DNA from: JAYTQG01 sp043746815
GTDB lineage: Bacteria > Actinomycetota > Thermoleophilia > Miltoncostaeales > Miltoncostaeaceae
Direction of reading: 5' to 3'
Assembly: GCA_043746815.1 (NCBI GenBank)
Contig: JAYTQG010000034.1
Coordinates: forward strand, 1-5,253
Length of the DNA: 5,253 nucleotides
The position numbers and the translations under genes were made by a program. Each line of letters starts with the position of its first letter. Positions within the stretch are counted from its first letter, which is position 1. Below are positions 1-5,253 of this stretch, in pieces. The notes beneath the pieces are model-generated. The model ran no database searches and had not been told where the DNA came from. It saw only the letters and a program-made list of their open reading frames with translations.

Positions 1-2
1 CC

Positions 3-209
3 CAGCGCGAATGGGGGTACGTCGCACTCAGCCGCGCCAAACGGGAAACACGCCTCTACGTCGCCGCCCCGGACCTCGAACTTGACGACCTCTCCCCGGC
101 CAACGGTCCCGGCCCCCTTGAGCGACTCACCCGATCCCTTGCGGCCCCCGCGGCTGAACCGCTCGCCCTGCGGCAGCGACGCCAACCACAGATCGAATTG
201 GAGCCTTAA
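3..209 (+). CDS. C-terminal end of a MobF-type conjugative relaxase/helicase (5' partial)
   Basis: Only the last 68 residues are present; the frame is open to the left edge and stops at TAA 207-209. The visible part begins QREWGYVALSRAKRETRLYV. The YVALSRA-K/R core is motif VI of superfamily-1 (RecD/UvrD-like) helicases, and this 'ALSRA..ETRLYV' version is typical of the helicase half of TraA/TrwC-like MobF relaxases in actinobacteria. Such proteins nick plasmid or ICE DNA at oriT and unwind the strand sent to the recipient. After motif VI comes a charged Pro/Ala/Arg tail (ERLTRSLAAPAAEPLALRQRR) resembling the low-complexity C-termini of these relaxases. The relaxase nuclease domain (tyrosines and HUH motif) lies outside the window, so a plain RecD-like helicase cannot be excluded. 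The helicase call is firm; the relaxase call is inferred from motif flavour. Confidence 0.72.
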   Translation, partial: QREWGYVALSRAKRETRLYVAAPDLELDDLSPANGPGPLERLTRSLAAPAAEPLALRQRRQPQIELEP

Positions 210-277
210 GGTCGGAGGCCCTCCCTTGGCAAGGGTCGCTGTGGACCTTCCACCTCACCGTGCGCGTACAAGAGAGC

Positions 278-748
278 ATGACTCGATGGAAGGGAGCCCG
301 ATTGCGACCGGTGGCGATACTGACGGGGAGCGTTGCTCTCTTGGGACTTCCGGTAGGTACGGCGCAAACGCGACCCTTGGCGCGAGGGGCGACGAGCGAG
401 GCGTGTGGTGCGACGTGGTCCGCGGGGCCCCAGTCGCGGTGGCTCGCCGTTGTTCTCAAGAAGGCCGGCGTCGGTGCCGTCACCGCCAACGGGGCTGCTC
501 TCCAAGACGGCGGGCAGAACTACTACTGGACCACGTCGGGTCGCCTTCGGCCGCTTCCGAAGGTCTTTCGGCCCTACCGCCGCTCTCGTGGCGTGGTGGT
601 CTGGACGGATCACCGCGTACGGATGGTCTGGAGGGCGCAAGGCCTCAGTATCTGGGTAGAGCCCGCGTTCGAAGGCAACCGCCTCGACCGGCTCGTCGGG
701 CTCACCTTGGACGTCCGGTACCGAGGCATCCTCGTCTGCGATTACTAG
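278..748 (+). CDS. Small exported protein of unknown function
   Basis: A 156-residue protein if translation starts at ATG 278. An in-frame GTG at 260 would add six residues. The N-terminus looks like a Sec signal peptide: basic n-region MTRWKGARLRP, then the hydrophobic run VAILTGSVALLGLPVG (residues 12-27), with a plausible cleavage site after A29 (G-T-A|Q). The mature part is about 127 residues, basic and rich in Arg, Trp and Tyr (for example GGQNYYWTTSG at 78-88). It has two cysteines, near the mature N-terminus (C43) and at the extreme C-terminus (C154), which could form a disulfide outside the membrane. I recognise no family. No well-spaced Shine-Dalgarno precedes either start; AGAGAG at 271-276 is too close to ATG 278. 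The gene follows the relaxase by 68 bases, so a surface role linked to the conjugative element is possible but unproven. Confidence 0.6.
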   Translation: MTRWKGARLRPVAILTGSVALLGLPVGTAQTRPLARGATSEACGATWSAGPQSRWLAVVLKKAGVGAVTANGAALQDGGQNYYWTTSGRLRPLPKVFRPYRRSRGVVVWTDHRVRMVWRAQGLSIWVEPAFEGNRLDRLVGLTLDVRYRGILVCDY

Positions 749-785
749 AGCGATTCGGTGACCTGCGAGGCCAGCCCCCGAAATG

Positions 786-813
786 AAAAAACCCGGCCCA
801 CAAGGAGCCGGGT
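786..813 (-). terminator. Intrinsic terminator reading on the - strand
   Basis: A perfect 7-bp stem (ACCCGGC 791-797 with GCCGGGT 807-813, 9-base loop) is flanked on its low-coordinate side by a run of A (786-791). Read on the - strand this is a GC-rich hairpin running straight into six T, the textbook Rho-independent terminator. On the + strand there is no T-tract after the hairpin, so it is a weaker candidate terminator for the exported-protein gene ending at 748. No recognisable protein gene lies on the - strand above it, so what it terminates is an open question. Confidence 0.7.
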
Positions 814-882
814 GGTACATACGACGACGATACACGCTCACCCTGAGCGCCAAGGTCTTCCGTGATCTCTGGAACCAAAGAG

Positions 883-906
883 GGGCACAATGCTCCCATT
901 GCGCCC
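883..906. repeat. Inverted repeat, 10-bp arms with one mismatch
   Basis: GGGCACAATG (883-892) and CATTGCGCCC (897-906) are complementary except for one position, separated by CTCC. It could be an RNA hairpin of the candidate - strand transcript or a protein-binding dyad (operator) in the abiE upstream region. Its sequence is unrelated to the second dyad at 931-953, so the two are probably not paired copies of one operator. Confidence 0.7.
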
Positions 907-930
907 TATTTAGTCAAGCCCAGCCCATAG

Positions 931-953
931 AAGAGTAGCAAAGTGCTACTCTT
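931..953 (+). promoter_or_regulatory. Perfect inverted repeat, likely AbiEi operator
   Basis: AAGAGTAGCA (931-940) and TGCTACTCTT (944-953) are perfectly complementary 10-bp arms around AAG, ending five bases before the abiEi start codon. AbiEi antitoxins of type IV systems are known to bind inverted repeats in their own promoter and repress the operon. The position here, covering the most likely -10 element, fits that role. A weak terminator is an alternative because four T (952-955) follow, but a terminator ending five bases before a start codon would make little sense. Confidence 0.68.
947..952 (+). promoter_or_regulatory. Putative -10 element of the abiE operon (leaderless)
   Basis: TACTCT matches the actinobacterial TAnnnT -10 core and ends six bases before ATG 959. 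Transcription would therefore start at or next to the A of the start codon. No Shine-Dalgarno lies upstream of this ATG, as expected for a leaderless mRNA. The hexamer sits in the right arm of the inverted repeat, so bound AbiEi would block polymerase. No convincing -35 is visible, and the call rests on spacing and hexamer only. Confidence 0.4.
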
Positions 954-958
954 TTGCC

Positions 959-1534
959 ATGTCGAGAGCGACGCCGCAACGTGACCTGGCCGGAGTCGCC
1001 CTCTCACGGCACGGCCTCATCACCGTTGACGAGGCCGAGCAGCTCGGCGTCGATACCGTCCGGTTGCGCCAGATGGCCCGGCGTGGAGCGTTCGAGCGGA
1101 TCTCGCGCGGCGTCTACCGACTCACAGGCGCCCCACACTCTCGCTTCACGGCGTACGTGGCCGCGGCCCTTTGGCCCCGCCAAGCCGGAACCAGCGTCGG
1201 GGTCATCAGCCACGAGAGCGCCCTCGACCTGCATGAACTGTGCGACGTCAACCCAGGCCGCATCGACATCACCGTCCCTTCCTCCTACCGGCTCGGCCGA
1301 CGCGACACACCGGCGCTCTACCGCTTCCATCGCCGCGACCTGGCCGACCATGAGCGCACCGACCACAGTGGTGTCCCGGTGGTCACCCCCGTCCGGGCAA
1401 TCCTCGATGCCATCGAGATCGGGGTACGGGACGGCCTCATCCAACAGGCGATCCAGACGCTCCGACGCCGCGACGAGCTGAACCTTCGCGACGAGACACG
1501 AGTCTTTGCGGCCCTGAACGAGCGCCACACGTGA
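959..1534 (+). CDS. abiEi: AbiEi-family type IV antitoxin / transcriptional regulator
   Basis: A 191-residue cytosolic protein and the antitoxin of an AbiE system. Residues about 10-55 form the N-terminal winged helix-turn-helix of the AbiEi family: a hallmark stretch LSRHGLITVDEA followed by a helix and the 'RISRGVYRL' wing (47-55). The rest is the AbiEi C-terminal domain, with the family-typical SHESALDLHEL (84-94), a mid-region rich in charged and aromatic residues, and VPVVTPVRAILDAIE. Family members bind inverted repeats to repress their own operon and also counteract the toxin without stable complex formation, which defines type IV. ATG 959 is the only sensible start, since no ATG or GTG follows in frame near the N-terminus and it abuts the operator. 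The stop codon overlaps the abiEii start (GTGA 1531-1534), implying translational coupling. Length is normal for actinobacterial members and no damage is seen. Confidence 0.9.
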   Translation: MSRATPQRDLAGVALSRHGLITVDEAEQLGVDTVRLRQMARRGAFERISRGVYRLTGAPHSRFTAYVAAALWPRQAGTSVGVISHESALDLHELCDVNPGRIDITVPSSYRLGRRDTPALYRFHRRDLADHERTDHSGVPVVTPVRAILDAIEIGVRDGLIQQAIQTLRRRDELNLRDETRVFAALNERHT

Positions 1535-2403
1535 CCGAACGCAAGCCAACGCGCTTCCCGAGGCCCGCGCCACCATTCAACGAGGGCGTCCTTGCTCGGT
1601 GGATCGACGCCTACGCAAGCACGAAGAGCCTCCCGCCTGAACGCCTGCGCCGCACCCTGGCGTTCGAGCTCCTCACCGCTGCAATGACCCGTGACTCTGA
1701 CCCGACTCTGGTCATCAAAGGCGGCTTCGCCCTGGAGTTGCGACTCGGACTCAGGGCTCGCGCCACCCAGGACATCGACGCGATGCTTCGCGCAGGTGGA
1801 TCCGTCGAAGAGATCGACGCGCACGTGCGCGAGCTTCTTGCCCCAACACTCCTCGACGGGGCGATTAGCTTTGAGGTGCGCTCCGCCCGCCCGATCGGCA
1901 CAACAGGCGCAGTCCGCTTCGATATCCGCGTCAAGTGGAAGCAACGAAGCTTCGCGAAAGTCAAGCTTGAGGTCTCCGACACGGAGGGCTCGGCTGGCGA
2001 GGCATGGGACGCCGTCCCCGGTCCCGACATCGCCGCCCAGTTTGCCGTCGATCTCGGCGGCGGCGTCACCGTCCCGTGCCTACCGCTTCGCTACCAGATC
2101 GCACAGAAGATCCACGCCGTGACCGACGACCACGAGGCAAACGACCGGTTCCGGGACCTCATCGACCTCCTTCTGCTCGACGACGTCCACGGGCAAAACA
2201 ACGACCACATCCTCCGCGACACCTGCCTCGAGATCTTCACGCTACGCGACCGGCACGAATGGCCACCCACCGTGACCGGTAGGCCCGGCTGGGAAGCGGG
2301 CTACCGGTCACTGGCCGCTGAGATGAAGTTCCCCATCGCGGAAGCCGCCGACGCCGTCGAAGAAGTACGGCGCTTCATCCTCCGAATCGACGGCGGACGG
2401 TGA
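1531..2403 (+). CDS. abiEii: AbiEii-family nucleotidyltransferase toxin
   Basis: A 290-residue toxin of the AbiE pair in the DNA polymerase beta-like nucleotidyltransferase fold. The four family motifs are visible in order: KGGFALELR with TQDID (63-71 and 79-83; catalytic Asp81 and Asp83), an acidic strand VKLEVS (144-149, Glu147), AQKIHAV (191-197, Lys193), and DRFRDLIDLLLL (205-216, Asp209 and Asp212). AbiEii toxins are cytosolic, nucleotide-dependent and stop growth. The related mycobacterial MenT toxins add pyrimidines to the tRNA 3' CCA end, so tRNA is a plausible target, though the substrate here is inferred. The GTG start overlaps the abiEi stop by four bases, so the two are co-transcribed and coupled. 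An intact active site suggests a functional toxin. In its host it may serve phage-triggered abortive infection or stabilise the mobile element. The end precedes two dyads that may close the operon. Confidence 0.92.
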   Translation: MTERKPTRFPRPAPPFNEGVLARWIDAYASTKSLPPERLRRTLAFELLTAAMTRDSDPTLVIKGGFALELRLGLRARATQDIDAMLRAGGSVEEIDAHVRELLAPTLLDGAISFEVRSARPIGTTGAVRFDIRVKWKQRSFAKVKLEVSDTEGSAGEAWDAVPGPDIAAQFAVDLGGGVTVPCLPLRYQIAQKIHAVTDDHEANDRFRDLIDLLLLDDVHGQNNDHILRDTCLEIFTLRDRHEWPPTVTGRPGWEAGYRSLAAEMKFPIAEAADAVEEVRRFILRIDGGR

Positions 2404-2450
2404 ACCCGGTCCCATGAACGCACGGTGGGCGGCGCCATACCATGCGCTCC

Positions 2451-2467
2451 TCCCAGCGACGCTGGGG
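2451..2467 (+). terminator. Hairpin after abiEii, possible terminator without T-tract
   Basis: CCCAGC (2452-2457) pairs perfectly with GCTGGG (2461-2466) around GAC, and a U·G pair (2451/2467) can extend it. It lies 48 bases after the abiEii stop. No T run follows, only TGTCG, so it is a weak intrinsic terminator at best. Such T-poor hairpins are often proposed as terminators in high-GC actinobacteria. Confidence 0.35.
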
Positions 2468-2497
2468 TGTCGCCAGGTCCGCGAATCGCAAGGCCTC

Positions 2498-2514
2498 ACC
2501 CGCAACCAGCGGGT
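2498..2514. repeat. Inverted repeat upstream of the small membrane protein gene
   Basis: ACCCGC (2498-2503) and GCGGGT (2509-2514) are perfect 6-bp arms around AACCA. It lies about 20 bases before the likely -10 at 2535-2540, so it could be an operator for the downstream gene or a second hairpin of the abiE terminator region. Arms this short and GC-rich can arise by chance. Confidence 0.35.
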
Positions 2515-2534
2515 CCACTGTCCGAAGTCCCTGG

Positions 2535-2540
2535 TACGTT
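2535..2540 (+). promoter_or_regulatory. Putative -10 element for a leaderless GTG gene
   Basis: TACGTT matches TAnnnT and ends six bases before GTG 2547, the same spacing as the -10 candidate before abiEi. No Shine-Dalgarno is present before the GTG. This supports a leaderless transcript starting at the start codon. No clear -35 is visible. Confidence 0.4.
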
Positions 2541-2546
2541 CGTCGC

Positions 2547-2795
2547 GTGCCTGATGCCGTGCTCACCGGGGCCTTGGTAGGTGCGGCCGCCGCCATCGTG
2601 GGCGGCGCTGGCACGCAACTCCTTGCTCATCACCTACAGCGCAAAACGCGCTGGCAGGAGCCTTTGCGCGACACTGCGAGTCAACTCGCAGCGCAGGCGC
2701 GAACCGTCAATACCATCGCGCTACGCCTCACGCATCCAGCTGAGGAGCCACCGACGATCGACGAGCGCCAACTGCTAGAGAGTCCAGCCGAGTAG
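2547..2795 (+). CDS. Small single-pass membrane protein of unknown function
   Basis: An 82-residue protein from GTG 2547. A longer frame exists from ATG 2442, but its extra 35 residues are basic and featureless and cross both hairpins. The GTG has a well-placed -10 and puts the hydrophobic segment at the N-terminus. Residues 5-26 (VLTGALVGAAAAIVGGAGTQLL) form one Gly/Ala-rich transmembrane helix. It is followed by AHHLQRKTRW, whose positive charge suggests the C-terminal 50 residues lie in the cytoplasm. That tail is hydrophilic, probably helical, and has no motif I know. Similar short 'GAlvGa...G' membrane proteins with cytoplasmic tails are common unannotated genes in actinobacteria and are often longer, so a shortened tail is possible. 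It lies 162 bases before the HNH-NACHT gene on the same strand. Membership in one defence operon is only a guess. Confidence 0.6.
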   Translation: MPDAVLTGALVGAAAAIVGGAGTQLLAHHLQRKTRWQEPLRDTASQLAAQARTVNTIALRLTHPAEEPPTIDERQLLESPAE

Positions 2796-2948
2796 TTTGT
2801 ACTCAGCGCGATCTTTCGGGACTAGACAGCTCGGCTGGGCTGCCCCAACTTCTTCGGCTTCCAGCGCGAACTCGGTGCCGCGATTCGTCGCCCATGCACC
2901 GCGAGGCTTGAGCCCGTGGCACCCAGTTTCGACCCAGCCAGCACCGCC

Positions 2949-2953
2949 GAAGG
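2949..2953 (+). promoter_or_regulatory. Ribosome binding site supporting the HNH-NACHT start
   Basis: GAAGG lies four bases before ATG 2958, a somewhat short but usable spacing. The frame is open upstream to TAG 2823 and offers an alternative GTG at 2916 preceded by GAGG (2903-2906). ATG 2958 is preferred because it places MAITDLTRKLIWG at the N-terminus, which is how this HNH module usually begins. Confidence 0.5.
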
Positions 2954-2957
2954 CCAA

Positions 2958-5253
2958 ATGGCAATCACTGACCTGACCCGAAAGCTGATCTGGGGAGCCG
3001 CCGGGAACCTCTGCGCAATTTGTCGCTGTCCTTTGACACAACGAGCCGCTGGTGCGGCAAGGCAGACGGTCATGGGTGAGGAATGCCACATCGTCGCGCA
3101 GAAACCCGGAGGCGCTCGCGGTCAAAAGGTGATTCCCCGAGGGACCCGCGACGCGCCCGAGAATATCATCCTCCTCTGCCGGAATGATCACCGGCTGGTC
3201 GATGATCAGCCGCAGGTCTACACGATTGATTATCTCCGGGAGCTCAAGCGGACACACGAGGAATGGGTCTCCTCGAGACTGAGCGACGGAACCCGGCCTG
3301 TAGACCGCCGGTCTTTCCTTCAGCGCGGGCTGGACCATTCGCGAGCACGATGTATCGAGCGGTGGCAGGCCCTCGGCATAGATCACGAACTCGCGGCGAG
3401 TCTCGCCGACGATCTCGAACTCGGTCGCGTCTCGGTCGACCTCCTGCCTAAAGGGCCAGTCGTCGTTCTCGTAGGCGACGTGGGCAGCGGCAAGTCCCTG
3501 GCCGGCGAACGCTGGTACCAGTCTGCCGTCCGCCTCTCCATCGAGAGCGAAAACGCACCCGAGGCGGTCTGGTTCCGCGCTCGCGACGTCGTAGGAGGTC
3601 TCGATGTGGCTCTGCAAGCGCGTCAGAACTCTTTCGGGCCTCTGGAGCATCGGGCTCTGTCCGTTGCAATTGATGGCCTCGACGAGCTCGGACCCGCGGC
3701 CGCGGCGGAAGTGCTCGGTGACGCTAGGCGTCTTGCGAACGCCGCTCCTGGGTCCCGCGTGTTCGTTACGACGCGCCTGCTGCCAAACATCGGGAATGCT
3801 GATGAACGCCTCACGATGCCTCAGCTGGATCCATCGGAAGCCGAAGCACTGATGGCCAGGGTCAGCGGTCGTGATCATGCAACCCTCTACGGCTGGTCTG
3901 CCGCCGTTCGGGAAGCTGCACGTCGACCGCTTTTCGCCATCGCCCTCGCGGAGCTGACGAAGCCGAACGGCACTAGTCGGCCATCGAGCCCAGGCGACGT
4001 CATCGACGCTCTCGTTAGGCGGGCGATCGGTGCGTCCTGGACAGACCTCAGGATCCCGCTGATTGCCCTTGCTACGCACTCCTTGTTTTGCGGCGGAGGG
4101 CCAGTGCGAGTAGGAGAGGTCGTTCCGGCGCACCGACTGCAGCAACTACTCGGAACACGACTGGTCGTCGAGGACCAGGGTTTCCTGCGATTCCCGTTGA
4201 TCCTCTTCGCGCAGTGGTTTGCTGCTCAAGGCCTGCTCAGTCAGGACATCGACATTCGCGACGTTCTCGCCGATCCACCGGGGCTGGAAGTCTGGCGCTA
4301 TCCACTCGCTGTCGCAGTCGCTAGCGGCAGTTCCGATCGGGTGGCCGAGCTGATGGATCTCCTGGCTCGCCAGGCACCCTCATTCGCGTCTCTTGTCGTG
4401 ACGGAAGCGACGCGCCAATACGGCGGCGGGTCATCGTCGGTAGGAACCTGGCGGCAGGCTGGCGATGAAATTCGGCTTGCGGAGGAGAGCTGGTTGGTCG
4501 GACTTGGCTCCCTGGCAGCGCACGTGACGCCCGCCACGGCCTCGGGGCTTCCTTCTCTTGGTATTCGAGTGGCGGCCGGCTGGCTCACGACCACTTGGTA
4601 CCGGGGGACTGACCCAAAGCCTGACGTCTTCGAGTTGGATGACGATTTCGCAGCCTTCACGTCTACCGATCACTTCCCATCCGTGAGCGCCGAGCCCATC
4701 GATGGGCCGGCCTGGGCCTGGCGTTGGACCCACCGGGAGGTTGGAGCAGGAATCGAAGCCTTCATCAAGGAACGTCGGTTGCCGATGCTCGGTTCACCGC
4801 TTGAAGCTGAGGCGGTCTGGTTTCTTAGCCTCGACGCGCTGGGGCTCGGCTCCCTGTGGTCAGAGCCCGTCGACGTGCGGAGGCTGATCGATCGTTTGGC
4901 GGGAGTCGACGCCGTACAGGCCGGACTCCGGATTGTTCCCGTGGAGGGCCTGGCGACCTGCCTCGATCGCCACACGAACGAACAGGGCATACTGAACCCG
5001 CCTTGGCCCGTTCCAGACGGCCCAGGGAACGGATCGGTTTGGGGCGGTTTTAGCGCCGAACGCACCCGACAGCGGGCGGAGCAAATCTACACAGCTGCGC
5101 TCGACGCGTACTCGTACTTCTCCGAAAGTCTGTTTCTTCCCTTGTCGCCTCGCCTCCACACCGCGGCCATGCTGCCTGCTGTGGCCCGGGGTCATATCTC
5201 GTTCCTCCCAGCGACGGAACTCGGCGGGGCGCCTCTGATCACCCTCTGCCTAG
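2958..5253 (+). CDS. HNH nuclease-NACHT/STAND NTPase fusion, likely anti-phage defence protein (3' partial)
   Basis: At least 765 residues, open to the right edge; the final TAG is out of frame. Residues 1-104 form an HNH endonuclease: TRKLIWG, the CAIC zinc knuckle (19-22), GEECHIV with His44, ENIILLC with Asn69 and Cys74, and DH with His78, then the usual YTIDYLRELKRTHEEWV helix (88-104). All H-N-H residues are present. A roughly 60-residue linker leads to a NACHT-type P-loop NTPase: Walker A GDVGSGKS (173-180), a Walker B stretch ending in AIDGLDEL (237-244), and sensor strand SRVFVTTR (266-273). RRPLFAIALAEL (from about 322) and FPLILFAQWFAAQ (412-424) resemble the NACHT C-terminal helical and winged-helix elements. 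Residues about 440-765 show no TPR, WD40, ankyrin or LRR pattern and are presumably the sensor. STAND proteins oligomerise with ATP upon sensing an invader and activate their effector, here predicted DNA cleavage in the cytoplasm. Sensor ligand and full length are unknown. Confidence 0.88.
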   Translation, partial: MAITDLTRKLIWGAAGNLCAICRCPLTQRAAGAARQTVMGEECHIVAQKPGGARGQKVIPRGTRDAPENIILLCRNDHRLVDDQPQVYTIDYLRELKRTHEEWVSSRLSDGTRPVDRRSFLQRGLDHSRARCIERWQALGIDHELAASLADDLELGRVSVDLLPKGPVVVLVGDVGSGKSLAGERWYQSAVRLSIESENAPEAVWFRARDVVGGLDVALQARQNSFGPLEHRALSVAIDGLDELGPAAAAEVLGDARRLANAAPGSRVFVTTRLLPNIGNADERLTMPQLDPSEAEALMARVSGRDHATLYGWSAAVREAARRPLFAIALAELTKPNGTSRPSSPGDVIDALVRRAIGASWTDLRIPLIALATHSLFCGGGPVRVGEVVPAHRLQQLLGTRLVVEDQGFLRFPLILFAQWFAAQGLLSQDIDIRDVLADPPGLEVWRYPLAVAVASGSSDRVAELMDLLARQAPSFASLVVTEATRQYGGGSSSVGTWRQAGDEIRLAEESWLVGLGSLAAHVTPATASGLPSLGIRVAAGWLTTTWYRGTDPKPDVFELDDDFAAFTSTDHFPSVSAEPIDGPAWAWRWTHREVGAGIEAFIKERRLPMLGSPLEAEAVWFLSLDALGLGSLWSEPVDVRRLIDRLAGVDAVQAGLRIVPVEGLATCLDRHTNEQGILNPPWPVPDGPGNGSVWGGFSAERTRQRAEQIYTAALDAYSYFSESLFLPLSPRLHTAAMLPAVARGHISFLPATELGGAPLITLCL

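Larger units (their letters stand above)
786..906 (-). ncRNA. Candidate structured non-coding RNA
   Basis: Read on the - strand, this stretch holds three successive hairpins and ends in the intrinsic terminator. Hairpin 1 is 897-906 with 883-892 (10 bp, loop GGAG). Hairpin 2 is 844-850 with 834-840 (loop GGG). Hairpin 3 is the terminator stem. The internal pair 887/902 in hairpin 1 is a G·U wobble in - strand RNA but an A·C mismatch in + strand RNA. The closing pair 834/850 in hairpin 2 behaves the same way. This mildly favours a - strand transcript, though one terminal pair of hairpin 1 (882/907) favours +. A -35-like TTGACT (complement of 912-917) lies just upstream, but its -10 is poor and would fall inside hairpin 1. 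In that case transcription would start near 880 and hairpin 1 would be an operator instead. I cannot name a known RNA family. The boundaries are approximate. Confidence 0.3.

Noticed and set aside
223..235. Hairpin CCCTT-GGC-AAGGG after the relaxase stop
   Set aside because: It has a five-bp stem and no T-tract on either strand, so it is too weak to call a terminator.
82..786. + strand open frame of 234 codons over the relaxase tail and exported-protein gene
   Set aside because: The product is Arg/Pro/Gly-rich with no domain. It conflicts with the helicase motif frame and the signal-peptide frame.
702..899. - strand open frame of 65 codons in the abiE upstream spacer
   Set aside because: It reads through the terminator hairpin into the exported-protein gene. 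Its PPGSLWAGFFHF stretch is simply the translated terminator.
2442..2546. Upstream extension of the small membrane protein to ATG 2442
   Set aside because: The added residues are basic and featureless and span two hairpins. No ribosome site is visible, and the GTG at 2547 has a better promoter context.
2775..4145. Long - strand open frame (456 codons) opposite the HNH-NACHT gene
   Set aside because: It overlaps a frame with clear HNH and Walker motifs. Its own product has no recognisable domain and mixed low-complexity composition. Long antisense frames are common in high-GC DNA.
5251..5253. TAG at the window end as the stop of the HNH-NACHT gene
   Set aside because: The gene is in the frame whose last full codon is 5250-5252 (CTA). 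The TAG is one base out of frame and the gene continues beyond the window.
1..5253. CRISPR array, tRNA/rRNA genes, insertion sequences or att direct repeats
   Set aside because: I saw no regularly spaced repeats, no tRNA-like arms, no transposase motifs and no convincing long direct repeats by eye.

Overview
The window is high-GC DNA whose codon use and gene types suggest an actinomycete (Actinomycetota). It opens with the last 68 residues of a MobF-type conjugative relaxase/helicase, which ends in a clear superfamily-1 helicase motif VI. The region is therefore probably part of a conjugative plasmid or integrated conjugative element, and what follows looks like cargo. All protein genes I can support read on the + strand.

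Layout. (1) 3-209: relaxase C-terminus. (2) 278-748: a small exported protein of unknown function. (3) 749-958: a 210-base spacer rich in structure. It holds three hairpins, one of which has a T-tract only on the - strand and so looks like a - strand intrinsic terminator. It also holds a perfect 10-bp inverted repeat just before abiEi. (4) 959-2403: a complete type IV toxin-antitoxin pair, abiEi-abiEii, with the genes overlapping by four bases (GTGA). (5) 2404-2546: a spacer with two perfect dyads. (6) 2547-2795: an 82-residue single-pass membrane protein, apparently leaderless. (7) 2958 to the right edge: an open frame of at least 765 codons encoding an N-terminal HNH nuclease fused to a NACHT/STAND P-loop NTPase, with a long C-terminal region I cannot assign. 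The window cuts this gene off.

How the genes may work together. The AbiE pair and the HNH-NACHT protein are both of kinds linked to anti-phage defence or mobile-element maintenance. AbiEi should repress its own operon and counteract AbiEii, a nucleotidyltransferase toxin. The HNH-NACHT protein has the usual STAND plan: effector nuclease at the N-terminus, ATP-driven oligomerisation module in the middle, presumed sensor at the C-terminus. Its expected action is infection-triggered DNA cleavage. The small membrane protein just upstream may or may not belong to that system. The most notable items are the HNH-NACHT fusion with its unassigned sensor, and a candidate structured - strand RNA between the exported-protein gene and abiEi.
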